From Akebia trifoliata (lineage: Eukaryota; Streptophyta; Magnoliopsida; Ranunculales; Lardizabalaceae): 64,000 nucleotides of DNA. Made by a program: the position numbers and the translations under genes. Below, piece by piece: positions 43,316 through 54,505 of this stretch; the stretch's first letter is position 1; the number at the start of each line of letters is the position of its first letter. The notes under the pieces are model-generated. The model saw only the letters and a list, made by a program, of their open reading frames with translations, had not been told where the DNA came from and did not search any database. The DNA lies in assembly GCA_017979445.1 (NCBI GenBank), contig CM030710.1, positions 14,990,248 to 15,054,247 of the forward strand, given 5' to 3'.

Positions 43316-44663
43316 ATGGTAAGATTCACAAGAACCATCAAAGTTAATGCACCCCCACTCATGGTACTAGGCGTTGATGCTCAACTCTTTGAAATTTTAT
43401 AATCTATGAGGAAACAGTAAGAAGAGATGCAAAATAAGATGGATGACTTAGTTGAACAGATTCAAAACTTGAGTCAGCGTCTAGAGAACTAGTAGCCAAC
43501 AAAACAAGATCTCCCACCAAAAGATACTCAGCCTCCTGCCCGAGATGGTCGCGCTTCAAATGTAGAAGGAAGTTCTCAATTGTTGATCCCAATGGGAGAA
43601 GGGAAGACAAAAGTTGTCTCTACAACTACTTGAGTAGAACCCCCAAGGGTCTAACTTGAGAGGACATTAGAGAGATGATCCAAAAAGAGAAGAAGATGAT
43701 GAAAACTACAGATATTGGCATAATGGTAGGGCAAGTTGTCAGGGGAATTCAAAAATCTCCTTTTACAACGAAGATCTTGGCAGGAGAAATTCCGAAGAAG
43801 TTTATGCCGCCACATTTCACCCCTTATTTAGGGACAAAATACCTAGTGGAGTATTTATTCCATTTCCAACTGATGCTTGCCTTGAGGGAAGGAAAAGAAG
43901 AATTAATGTATAGGTTGTTTCCTTCTAGCCTACAGGAAAATGCATTAACATGGTTCCATAAGTTGCCATGTGGATCAATAGCTTCTTTCAATGAGCGTTG
44001 TACTACCTTTGTAAGGCAGTACATAGGCAATAGAAAGAGTAGCAGAGATGTAACCACTCTACTCAGCATGATGATACAGTCTCAGAAAATCCTCAGAGAG
44101 TTTACAAGGAGATTCAGGTAAGAAACGATGTCCCCGGAAAGTTACGACGAGAGAATGACAGTAGTGGTATTCAAAAACTCTTTGCTATTTGGCTCAGTGT
44201 TATATAGGTCTTTTGTGAAAAAGAGACCAGAAACATTAAGCGTGTTGTCCAAAAGAGCAGAAAAATATATTAGATTGGAAGATGATCCCCGAAATTCGGT
44301 TGAGAAGAGTAAAGTAATACATGTTGTGGTAAAGCCCAACAAACAGCAACAACCACAACAACAAAGCAGGAAGAGACCGTTCGAGCAGGATAGGGAACGG
44401 AAGAGAAAGGGGACATATTTCTCTATGCCCCTAGCAAGATTTTACCACTCATTGCGAATGAACCTTACTTTGAATAGCCAATGCCACTTCCTCGAGATCA
44501 GATAAATCGAGATGAGCGATACTACAAGGTACGAACATATACCGCCAACAGATGTCAGACCTTGAGAAGGTTTCTATAGAGGTTGGTAGAGTAGAGCAAA
44601 CTAAGGGACCTGTCTAGAAGACAGAGGGATAATCCACCCCGAGAAGGGAATCAAAAGCCTCAC
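43316..44663 (+). pseudogene. gag: gag of Tat-type element I, interrupted by LTR J
   Basis: Starts at ATG 43316 (MVRFTRTIKVN). Stops occur at about 43399, in the following coiled-coil-like stretch (EEMQNKMDDLVEQIQNLSQR) and near 43630. The capsid part is well preserved: SPFTTKILAGEIPKKFMPPH, YRLFPSSLQENALTWFHKLP, FNERCTTFVRQY and the basic KKRPETLSVLSKRAEKYIRL segment, then a Gln-rich stretch and a basic segment. A stop at about 44118 and one at 44503-44505 interrupt it. The frame DNPPREGNQKPH reaches 44663, where LTR J begins, and resumes after J as QPPVEGQDGSVTVI at 58006. This is gag of the type that precedes a Tat pol. Confidence 0.85.
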
Positions 44664-45199
44664 TGTAGACATCCCATTTTTGCTTCCGCCTGACTTGGTG
44701 ATCTATCACCTGGTTGCTGTGGATTCCTAATCATGAGCGCAAAGAACTTGAAAGCTTATGAGAAGCATCTTTCCAATTCCCTCTGTCTTGTAATTCTGTT
44801 ATCTTATTTCTCCTAGCTACGTGACATAGAATTACGCACAACTAGGTTCACTAAACTTTCCATTCGACTTAGTAAGCATGTACACTTAGGTTTGCTACAC
44901 AATTCGATAACTTAGAGACCTCGCTACGCTAGAAAAATATGACCTTGAAACTTAGAAATAATCACGTTGAGACTAAAAGAAATCTCATGTCAAAATTCAA
45001 AAAAATCAGCAAAAATTATAAAATAACAAAAATACCCCTAATGAATTTTGGACCTTCGAAACATCTCAAAAGTACCTCCATTGCATTCAGCACATGATTT
45101 CGAATCTAATGATACCCAAATTGACGAAATCGATAAAATTTATGATAAATCGCAAAATGGCGGAAATGTCCCTTGTATATAGAGACCTTGACCTTTAGG

Positions 45200-45720
45200 A
45201 AAACTAAAATAAAATATTCAACTTGAAAATTTTTAAATCGTAACGAAAATTAAAATTCAAGCGATCAACTTGAAAACTTTAAATATTCAATCCAAAATTT
45301 AATCAACTCATCAACATTTAAATCAAATTCCAATCAATTGATTAACATTGAAATTAAAATCCAATTGACAAATTAACATTAGAATTAAAATCCAATCAAT
45401 CAACCAACCAAGAAGAAAATCGATCAATCAACATTCAGATTAAAAATCGATCAACCAATTAACATTGAAATTAAAATCCAATCAATCAATTAACATTAAA
45501 GTTAAAATCCAATCGATCAATCAAATTAAAATTAAAATACAATCAACCAATCGAATTGAAATTTTAATTTAATCAACCAATCAAGATCGAAAAGTAAAAA
45601 CATAATTAATCCATCAAATAAAAATTTGAGTTTAATCAAACCAAAATTGAGAATTAAAAATTAATTTGCCTAAGACATTGGAAATTTTAATTTAATCCAT
45701 CAATTAAAATTAAAAATTGA
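45200..45720. repeat. AT-rich degenerate repeat in LTR J
   Basis: Many copies of 'aatcaatcaattaacattaaaattaaaatccaatc' in shortened or changed form, period roughly 35-45 bp, nearly devoid of G on the plus strand. Not coding. Confidence 0.7.
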
Positions 45721-45829
45721 AAATTAATCAATAATGATCTACCAATGTTCCATGGGTTACAAAGCATGGGATCATGGTCCCTTTCCTTCTAAACTCAAAT
45801 AGAGGGAAACATTCTCTCTTTGATTCGGT

Positions 45830-45920
45830 CAAAGAAGAAACAAATAAAAAAAAGTAAAAAAAAAAAAGAAACAAATAAAAGAAAGAAAGAGAAAGAATAA
45901 AAAAAATGGAAAAACTTTGC
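45830..45920. repeat. Purine-rich low-complexity tract
   Basis: Long A/G run (aaaaaaaagaaacaaataaaagaaagaa-type) in LTR J. The Phe/Ser-rich minus-strand frames at 45795-46094 are products of this composition. Confidence 0.7.
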
Positions 45921-46184
45921 TATAAAAGAGAGAGAGCTCTCTCTCTTGACAAGGAGTAGAAGGCTGACATTTTTGGCATAAAAATAATAAAAAGGAAAAG
46001 AAAAGAAAGCGAGAGAGAGGTTTCTTGTTTGACTGAAGAAAGACTCTAAAAGAGGAGTACAAAGAAAAAAACAACAGCCTTTTTCTTCAATCAATATCCT
46101 TCATACTCCATTAACGTACCTCACCACTTTCTCTCATCACTTCCTAGCTACCATCATTTACCTCATCATCTCAAATCTCTCTCT

Positions 46185-46189
46185 CATAC
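46185..46189. repeat. Left target site duplication of element G
   Basis: CATAC, identical to 55687-55691. Confidence 0.85.
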
Positions 46190-47367
46190 TGATGAGACTA
46201 TCGTTGTTCTTCTCACCGGAGTTAATAATAATCTTAGTTTTACCTTACTTATGGGGCAAGTAGGAGATCGAACCCAAGAGAAAGGAGGAATAGAGCTAAG
46301 CTAAGAAGATAAAATCCAAATTAACTAAAAGGAATTAAAACTATTTTTCTTTGTATTTTTGAACTTATAAGAAGATGTAAAATTGCTAGAAAATAAACTA
46401 AAGTAAATGAAATTAAAAAAAAGTAAACTTATGAATTAAAACACCATTGGAGGTGGATCTACCTAAAACATGTTAATGAGAAATTCCTAGTCTCTAGCAT
46501 TTTTATAACTCAATCATAAGGGCTTGGTGTTAGCTCCTTAGATCGGCAAGTTTTGCAAATAAAATGAAATAAGGGAACAAAAACAAAATATAATTCTTTG
46601 AAAACTTCTTACTACAAATTATCTAATTTAAGCATACTTTATCTTGATCTAATCTAAGCATAAAGTATCTATATTAAGAATAAAATATGCAAGAAACTTA
46701 AAGAGAATTCATAAGCATTTTAAATAAAAGAAAGGCATAAAATTATAAATAACACAAGAACTTGCTCTAGGCTTTTCCACTCTCCAATGGAGGGGAACTT
46801 AGCCTAATGTCATTGTAAGAGAGGGAAGATAAGAGATGAAAGAACTTTTCTTCATTACAACTTCTTCTTCTTCTACTTCTTACAAGACTATTTAACCAAA
46901 AGAAAATAACTAGAAGATGAAAATACAAAAAAAAAAGAATAGGCTAAGAGCCTTAGATTAAAGGAGTCTTGGATAAGAGAACTAAGATGGGGCTTTTTCT
47001 CTAGAAATGAAGGCTCTATTTATAGAGAAAATGTGTGTAGAAGAGTCTAAAGTAGCCTCCCCTTTTCTTTGCACAAAAAGACAAAAGAGGAGAATATGAG
47101 TTAAGGATTAGGGCATTCCAAAGTGGGCCCAAATGCTTTTTTCTTGAGATTTTGATTCCAATTTGTTGATTTTCTGTACAAGAAACACACGTAATTAGAT
47201 TTATCTAGTAAATAAATTTATTTATATATAATTAAACCTAATTAACATGCAACGTGATGATTTGAGGCTTATCATGATTATTATCTTAATATGGATAAGT
47301 AGGTACAAAAATTAAGATAAATATCAGAAAAATGTGTGTATAATTGAGTGTTTGGAAACACTCATCA
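46190..47367 (-). mobile_element. 3' LTR of element G
   Basis: 1178 bp, TGATGAGACTATCG ... ACACTCATCA in plus coordinates. It is nearly identical to 54506-55686 and clearly related to 61970-63165. A minus-strand TATA box (plus 'ctatttata') lies at 47016-47024. Confidence 0.9.
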
Positions 47368-47984
47368 CACCCCCAAACTTACCTTTTTCTAGTCCCTAAA
47401 AAATAAAACTGCCACTTTCGCAGGCACCTCGACTGCATTTAGCGAATGCAGCAAGCCCTTTAACCTCTAGGTTATCCCTAGTGGACGAGTTTGACTCGTG
47501 AGGGTTTGCAAAAAATATACCCACAAAATTTGAAAACAACTTTGAAGTAAAAATAGTCAAAATCAAAACTTTTATTGAAAAGCACAAGACTTTTTTTTTT
47601 TTTTTTTTTTGAACGGTATTTTTTTTTTCTATTACTTCTACATTCTTTTTCTAAGAAAAGTAGGCAGTCCTTTTCAAGGTACCCAGTCTAATTCAATGGT
47701 TGCTGTACAAGGTGTATACAACCCAGTTCTGTTTTTCTTCTAATCAGCCAACCAATTGAACAAGGAAGTCAAACCTAATTTTTCCTTAAACTCTAGGTAG
47801 AAAGAAGGTAATAAGCTCTTTTAATACAATCTAGACGCTTGGTAACCTTATTAGAAGTGACTATAAATCAAAAGATAACTTTGCTCTAATTTTTGCCTAA
47901 GAGAAACACAAATGGGTTCTCCAGATCATAGCTTCCAATGAAAGACTGATTAAATATTTTTAACTAAGTGCTTAAAGATATAAG
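47368..47984 (-). other. PPT and 3' untranslated region of element G
   Basis: Next to the LTR, the minus strand reads GGTAAGTTTGGGGGTG, the probable polypurine tract. The rest is non-coding with a T run (plus 47591-47610). It is matched by 63166-64000 in element H. The end of integrase at 47985 is earlier than in F. Confidence 0.75.
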
Positions 47985-49226
47985 CTAAGATTTTGAGTAA
48001 AATACAACAAAGTCTCCAACTAAATATTTTTCATTTCTAATCTCTTCTAACTCGTCTAGTTGTAACTTTCGCTTCTCACCGACATTATCAAAATCAAAGT
48101 TGAGGCGTTTGATCGCCCAATATGCACGATGTTCTAGTTCTACAGTGAGATGGCAGGCCTTGCCAAAAACTAACCGGTAGGGAGACATCCCTATGGGTGT
48201 CTTGAATGCAGTCCTATACGCCCAGAGTGAATCACTCAATCTCAAAGACCAATCTTTCCTTGAAGGATTGACTGTTTTTTCTAAGATAGTCTTTATTTTC
48301 CTGTTAGAAATGTCCACTTGTCCACTTGCTTGTGGGTGGTAAGGTGTGGCAACCTTATGCGTTATTAGGTATTTCTTCATCAACGCAGCAAAGATCTTGT
48401 TGCAAAAATACGAGCGACCATCACTTATGATAGCTCGCGGAGTACCAAATCTGGAAAAAATCGTCTCCTTGATGAATTTTATCACAACCTTGTGATCGTT
48501 AGTTCTACATGCCACAGCTTCGACCCATTTTGACACATAGTTAACGGCAACTAGGATGTATTGGTAACCCTGAGAGATAGGAAAGGGTCCCATGAAGTCT
48601 ATACCCCACACATCAAAAATTTCGATGATCAGTATAGGATTTTGTGGCATTTCATTTCTCTTAGAGATTTTTCCTAATCTTTGACATCTATCACAAGATT
48701 TGCTAAACTCGTGGGCATCACGAAAAATACTAGGCCAGAAAAAACCGCATTGTAGGATTTTCATGGCGGTCTTCTTACCACTGAAGTGCCCTCCGCAGGC
48801 ATGATTATGGCAAAACTCTAGGATACTGACTTGCTCACAGGTTGGAATACAACGTCTAATAATTTGATCAGGACAATACTTAAATAAGTATGGCTCATCC
48901 CAGAAATACCATTTTATTTTTGACAGAAGACGGAGTTTCTCTTGACTAGTCATTTCGACTGGGAATTGATCTGTAACTAGGTAGTTGACAATGTCCGCAT
49001 ACCATGGAGCATTGGCTTGAGAGATTTGCATAAGTTGCTCATCGGGAAAGGATTCAGAGATGGGTAAGGATTTCTCGGATGGCTTGTTAACTATCCTAGA
49101 CAAGTGATCAGCTACGACATTTTCTGCCCCTTTTTTGTCTCGGATCTCAAGATCAAACTCTTGTAGAAGTAGAATCCAACGGATTAACCTTGCTTTAGCA
49201 TCTTTCTTTGATAGAAGGTACTTCAA
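47985..49226 (-). pseudogene. pol: RNase H end and integrase of element G
   Basis: A 413-residue open frame, the longest but one in the window. It starts in RNase H ([20 protein letters not shown], then [10 protein letters not shown]). The integrase follows: a zinc-binding H-x-H/C-x2-C region ([10 protein letters not shown] ... CDRCQRLG), [10 protein letters not shown] with the first catalytic Asp, and [12 protein letters not shown] with the second. In the third motif, [16 protein letters not shown], the usual catalytic Glu (GQVE) is Asp. [20 protein letters not shown] and [14 protein letters not shown] close it. A stop after VVFYSKS cuts it before the C-terminal FPGKL part that F still has. 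The Glu-to-Asp change and the truncation predict an inactive enzyme. Confidence 0.88.
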
Positions 49227-49879
49227 TGCTGCGTGGTCTGTGTAGATTACGACTTTAGATCCTATGAGGTAGGGGGAAATTTTTCAATGGCATAGACCAC
49301 TGCTAGCATTTCCTTCTCTGTTGTAGAGTAATTAAGCTGAGCATCATTTAGGGTTTTACTAGCATATTGGATAACATGAGGTTGTTTTTCAATTCGTTAA
49401 CCCAAAACAGCACCTATTGCATAATCTGAAGCGTCGCACATAACTTCGAATAGAATGCTCCAGTTTGGAGGTTGAATAATAGGTGCCGAGGTTAACTCAG
49501 ACTTGAGCTTGTTGAATCCAGAGAGACATGACTCTGAAAAGTCGAAAGGAACATCCTTTCCCAATAGCTCACATAAAGGTTTCGAGATTTTTTCAAAATC
49601 TTTAATGAATCTACAATAGAAACCTGCATGGCCTAGGAATGATCTAATTTCTTTGACCGTTCTAGGAGGTGGTAATTTTTCAATTAGACCTACCTTTGCC
49701 TTATTTACCTCAATCCCCTTAGCAGAAACAATGTGTTCTAGCACAATCTCCGATGTTACCATGAAATGGCATTTTTCCCAATTGAGGACTAGATTGACCT
49801 CTTTGCAACGTACAAGAACCAAAGTCAAGTGATGGAGACATTCCTCAAAACTTGATCCAAAAACTGAAAAATCGTCCAT
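49227..49879 (-). pseudogene. pol: RT C-terminus and RNase H start of element G
   Basis: Begins at the RT catalytic motif MDDFSVFGSSFEECLHHL (49879) in a frame different from upstream RT. It continues LNWEKCHFMV, KVGLIEKLPPPRTVKEI, FYCRFIKDFEKISKPLCELL and the RNase H opening FEVMCDASDYAIGAVLG. A stop follows where F has Gln (Q codon CAA to TAA), then [17 protein letters not shown] single missing base near 49276 in the KFxPYLIGSK segment shifts the frame again before the integrase frame. Confidence 0.85.
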
Positions 49880-50153
49880 GAATACTTCGAGATATTTTTT
49901 TTAGCATGTCGGAAAATATACTCATCATGCACCGTTGAAAAGTAGCGGGTGCATTGCACAATCCAAAAGGCATGCGACAATACGCGAAAGTTCCAAAAGG
50001 GCAGGTGAAAGTTGTTTTCTCTTGATCGATTGGAGCAACGGGTATCTGGTTGTACCCGGAATAACCATCTAAGAAGCAATAGTAAGAATGTCCTGCCAGA
50101 CGCTCTAACATTTGATCAATGGAAGGTAAGGAGAAATGATCCTTAGGAGTCAT
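49845..50153 (-). pseudogene. pol: RT central part of element G, ending at a +1 frameshift
   Basis: Follows a stop (50154-50156) after KLN. The frame reads MTPKDHFSLPSIDQMLERLA, YYCFLDGYSGYNQIPVAP with the first RT catalytic Asp, and FAYCRMPFGLCNAPATFQRC. At 49895-49902 the plus strand has eight T. One base fewer would join this frame to the MDDF motif frame. The extra base separates the two halves of the RT active site. Confidence 0.88.
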
Positions 50154-51572
50154 CTAGTTGAGTTTCCTATAGTCAATACACACTCTCCATCCATTTTGAA
50201 CTCGAGTGGGGATTAATTCATTGTCTTGGTTCACTACCACAGTGGTACCAGACTTCTTAGGAACTACTTGTATAGGACTCACCCAACGACTGTCAGAGAT
50301 AGGATAGATAATACCCGCATCTAGCAATTTCATCACTTCCATCCGAACTACGTCTTTCATGATAGGATTTAGCCGTCTCTGAGGTTCTAAGGAAGGCTTA
50401 GCGAAATCCTCTAAACGAATAAGGTGCATTACCACAGATGGACTAATTTCCTTGATATCAGCTATACTCCAACCAATAGCTTCTTGATCTTCTTTTAATA
50501 GTCCTAACAACTTTTCCTCTTGAACTTCATTAAGGTGAGAGGAAATGATCACGGGTAAGGTTTGATTCTTACCAAGAAATGCATATCTCAAGGTCTCTAG
50601 AAGCGACTTGAGTTCTAATTTTGAAGGCTCGATATAAGAAGGAACAAGATTGGATGTGCGCACAGGAAGACTTTCAGTTTTTACGTGCCACCGCACAAAA
50701 TCTAAGAGTGGAACAGATTCAAGCAAAGCATTGACTTCGCTTATAGACTCTTTGACGTCCAAGTCAAGGTCAAAGTGAGCCAAACATTTTGTTAGGGGAT
50801 CAGAGTACCCTAACTCTTGATACGTCTGATTGACTAGCGTATCTATCATGTTCACTTCCTCCATACCATCATCTACATTAATTCCTTGGAAATTGTGGAA
50901 GACGTTCAGTTTCACTTTCATATCTCCAAATGCTAAAGTCATAATTCCGTTTCTACAATGAATGACTATGTCAGACGTTGCTAAGAATGGACGTCCTAAG
51001 ATGATAGGAATATGACTGTTCGAATTGATGATTGGCTCTGTGTCTAAGACAACGAAGTCAACAGGAAAATAGAAATCTTTGACTTTAACTATCACGTCCT
51101 CAACTATACCTTTTAAAATTTTTATGGACCTATCGACTAGACTCAACGTGATATCGGTGGATTTCAAAACTCCCAAACCTAATTGTTTATAAATCGAATA
51201 TGGTAAAAGGTTCACACTAGCCCCTAAGTCTAAGAAACATTTTTCGACCACTTGATTTTCAATATGAATGGAAATTGTCGGACATCCAGGATCCTTAAAT
51301 TTTGGTGCAATCGTTTGTTGGATGAGCGACGAAACTTGGGCTGCCATGATAGCTTTCCGAGGAAATGGTGTTTTCCTTTTAGCTGTGGTCAAATCCTTTA
51401 GGAATTTCGCATAAGAAGGTATCTGCTTAATGGCAATTAGGAATGGGATATTGATATGTACATTTTGGAAGACTTCTAAGACACCCTTAAATTGCTTATC
51501 TTTTTTAGAATCTCTAAGGCGATGGGAAAATAGAGCTTTTGGAATTGGCAAAATGATAGGAGGATTTTCCAA
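50154..51572 (-). pseudogene. pol: Protease and N-terminal RT of element G
   Basis: A 472-residue open frame, the longest in the window. It contains the linker IPSYAKFLKDLTTAKRK and the aspartic protease with DLGASVNLLPYSIYKQLGLG (Athila-type DLGAS active site). Flap and C-terminal parts follow (VIVKVKDFYFPVDFVVLDT, IPIILGRPFLAT), then an acidic connector (LDLDVKESISEVNALLE). The RT fingers come next: WSIADIKEISPSVVMHLI, PSLEPQRRLNPIMKDVVR, LLDAGIIYPISDSRWVSPIQ and GWRVCIDYRKLN. It ends at TAG 50154-50156 immediately before MTPKDHF. Upstream of the frame a stop at about 51613 separates it from gag. Confidence 0.9.
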
Positions 51573-51716
51573 ATCTTTCTCTTTCTCTATTGGAGACTCT
51601 ATGACTTCTTTTTAGACTTTTTCCTTCTCTAGGACTTTTTCTCCCATGTCAAAAGGATGGACCTTGTTGTCCACTGTTTTTTCTGAGCGCAAGGTGTGGA
51701 TAGCCTGGACTGAGTC

Positions 51717-53300
51717 TTATGGAGCTCCAGAATGGCTTCCTACTTCGTATTGACCTTTCGATCTGTTTGGAATCAAAGGTTGACCTCTAGGGTTAGGGAT
51801 AGTCTGACTAGGAAATTGACCTTTCTCTCTCCCACTCAAGGAGAGAGCTAACTGCCCCAACTGAACTTCCATCTTAGCTATGGATTGCGCAGTGACCTGG
51901 TTAATCTGAGTTTGATTTTGATGGGTTTGCTGTTGAGTTTGGATGAACTGCTGTTGCTGTCTCATCAACTCGACAATCATAGATTCTAAGGACGACTGTT
52001 GTTGGGCAGGCTGCTGGTAATTGGTCATGGGATCTGGTATGATGGCTTTACAATCTGTATATTGTTAGGGTTGATAAGGGATTTGAGGAACAATAGCTTG
52101 ATTTGTGGAAGAACCAGATTGCCTAGGAAAACTCTTATTGTAACCTAACGGACCACTAGATTGAATAGGTTCGTTCTGTCTGTATGAGAAATTAGGATGG
52201 AACCTATTATCTGGGTGATACGTTTGGCTAAAAGAGTTTAGAGTTGGCTTCTTAAAAGTACTATAGCCATTAATCGCATTTGCTTGTTCAGCTTTGATTT
52301 GAGGCAAGGTGGGACAACAGTCGATCAAATGGTTGTTGCCGTCGCATATGACGCACAAAGAACCCGGTTTGACAGTTACTTACGAAATTGTACGAGGGTC
52401 TAGGTGAGGTTTGGATACTGAGATGGTAAAAGCATCTAACTTCTTCGTGAGATTGTTCATCCCACTCACTAGACTAAACATAACATTTTTGAGATCAGGG
52501 TCTGCCTTCATCTCATACATGCCTGTCTTTCTAATCGGATCATCTCTATCAAATTCTTCTTGGTTAGTACTCCAATTTTGAGCACTCTCGGCTAACTCTA
52601 CGAGAAAATCGTAAGCTTGGTTGGGAGTCTGGTTCATGAACTGACCCTTATGCATTGACTCGACTAAGGTACGTTGATTCATTGTTAATCCTCTATAAAA
52701 ACTTTGCACCAACTGTGCTTTGTCAATGCCATGGTGTGGGCACTTGACCAATAAATCATTAAATCTTTCCCAAGTTTGGGAAAATTCATCATCAGGACGG
52801 GCTCTAAAATTTCTAATAGAGTCTTTCACTTTCTCAGTTTTGGCCACGGGATAGAATTTTGCCATAAATTTCTTGGATAGAACATCGCAGGTAGATATGG
52901 AATTGGGTGTTAGGGAGTTCAACCACGCAGGTGCGTGGTCTTCCAAGGATAACGGGAACAGAATAAGCTTGATACTCTCATCTAGATTCTGATTTCTAAA
53001 AGTTTGACATATAGTCAAGAATCGATTAAGATGGGTGTAAGGTTGTTCACGCTCTAAACCGTGGAACTTAGGGAACATATTAATGGTGGCAGCCCTAATT
53101 TCAAACTGAGGTGCATTGTTCAATGGTAAAACAATGCATGTAGGAGGAGATGCGGAAGCTGGAGTGAAGAGCTCATTAAGAGTTCGCTCTCGATCACCCA
53201 TCATAACTATTGATGGTGTCTTGCGTATCCTACTGATGGTACATTCGATCTCAGGATCAAATGGTTCTAACACGTTATTTTGTGAACGTCTACCAAGCAT
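51717..53300 (-). pseudogene. gag: gag of element G
   Basis: The start is set at ATG 53300 (MLGRRSQNNVLEPFDPEIEC), because the same start is conserved in D; an upstream TTG-opened extension is not. The capsid domain includes YTHLNRFLTICQTFRNQNLD, FPLSLEDHAPAWLNSL, FMAKFYPVAKTEKVKDSIRN and SQTWERFNDLLVKCPHHGI. A stop at about 52380 (IS, stop, VTV) replaces a Gln codon that D still has (ISQVAI). Behind it is a CCHC zinc knuckle CVICDGNNHLIDCC (C-x2-C-x4-H-x4-C). A second stop near 52068 and a Gln-rich stretch (MRQQQQFIQTQQQTHQNQTQ) follow. The frame stops at 51717. Confidence 0.88.
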
Positions 53301-54481
53301 GCAAATCACACAATCGATCAAACAATCACAAAAAGAAAAGACTGGACCTAGATAGGTTGCCTAAAGCTAGACAGCTCCTAACTGGGTAGAAATAGCGCAA
53401 CTAGCCTTCCAACTCGGTTATATGAAGTTAAGTTTGAATCATTCGGATCTCCAGATCGGAGGAGGCGCACAATGCATAAGCAAGGGCACTCTTAAATACC
53501 TCCTTTATTGAATAGACTGAGTCTATCCCCTCAAAGGGCAAGATCTTACTAGATAGAAAAATGACCAAGAAACGCAATTGGCACAACTTGAAGCGGAATT
53601 TCTCTTATTGAGATCGTGGGCCCTATAGTCAAATCTAATTGATTTTAATTAATTTGATTGAATGACTAGTGAGTTGATTATCTTAATTAGAGCAAGGAAT
53701 TAGTAATGACTTCCAATCCTTATCTTATCATGCCATCCCTAGGAGAGGGGTGCTCTTTACTACTTAATTAACTATTACAAGTGTGTGCAAATTGGAAAAA
53801 TAACATACAAAGAAAAGGAGTAACCAACTAGCAAAGAGAGGCGTTGGTGTTTCAAGATTACCCCCCATGCTAGACGGGGTGAAGACAGTTTGAGTTGACT
53901 TAGGCCACCAACTCCAATTTTGGTGTGCGAACCTAAGGAGCCGTGACGGTATTGTCCACCCGTCGTCCTTCCTTAGTCTATTACAATCCAAGCCTTCTTG
54001 GATAATTAAAAAAAATTACAAAGAATCTTATACAAGTGTTTCTAAAACAGAAAAATAAACCTAACTAAAGATTCATGGAAATTGAAAGAAAATAAGAAAA
54101 AAAAAATGTTCACCTACAAGAATCAAAACAGAAATGTTAGCAGAAATGATAGTAAACGGACTCAAAAACAGAATCTGACTTACCACAATCTTGCTGACTT
54201 TGTCATATTTTATAGAAAATTTTGTTCTACCCCAAATCGATATATTATAATAGATAATCGGAGATCGGAGCAGAAAGTTACAGTCAGTTTAAGTTCTGCT
54301 GTCAAGGGTGAAAAAGTAAACAGGAATGACCTTTTTTTTTCAATGTTTTTTTCTTCTTTCTTCTCTCTTAAAATCTCAAGAACACTTGAACTTATAGAAA
54401 GAAACCAAAAGAAAAATAAAATAAAATAAAAATGAAAGAAATTAATTTTAAATCAAAACTTACCACTAATACCTTTACCTT
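53301..54481 (-). other. Leader of element G
   Basis: Non-coding region between PBS and gag, homologous to the leaders of D and F. An A-rich tract (54090-54110) and low-complexity Lys/Asn-type plus-strand frames (54082-54429) are composition artefacts. Confidence 0.75.
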
Positions 54482-54499
54482 TCCCCGGCAGCGGCGCCA
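54482..54499 (-). other. Primer-binding site of element G (tRNA-Asp type)
   Basis: On the minus strand TGGCGCCGCTGCCGGGGA, the standard Athila/gypsy PBS, six bases inside the 5' LTR end. Confidence 0.9.
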
Positions 54500-54505
54500 A
54501 AATTC

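Noticed and set aside
43404..44342. Minus-strand frames opposite the gag of element I
   Set aside because: Shadows of the gag coding strand.
45795..46094. Phe/Ser-rich possible membrane protein
   Set aside because: Low-complexity translation of a purine-rich tract on the other strand.
47368..47984. Possible env-like gene of an Athila element
   Set aside because: Only about 600 bases between integrase and LTR, with no open frame having a signal or membrane segment.
54082..54429. 115-codon Lys/Asn-rich frame
   Set aside because: Lies in the leader of element G in the opposite orientation; composition artefact.
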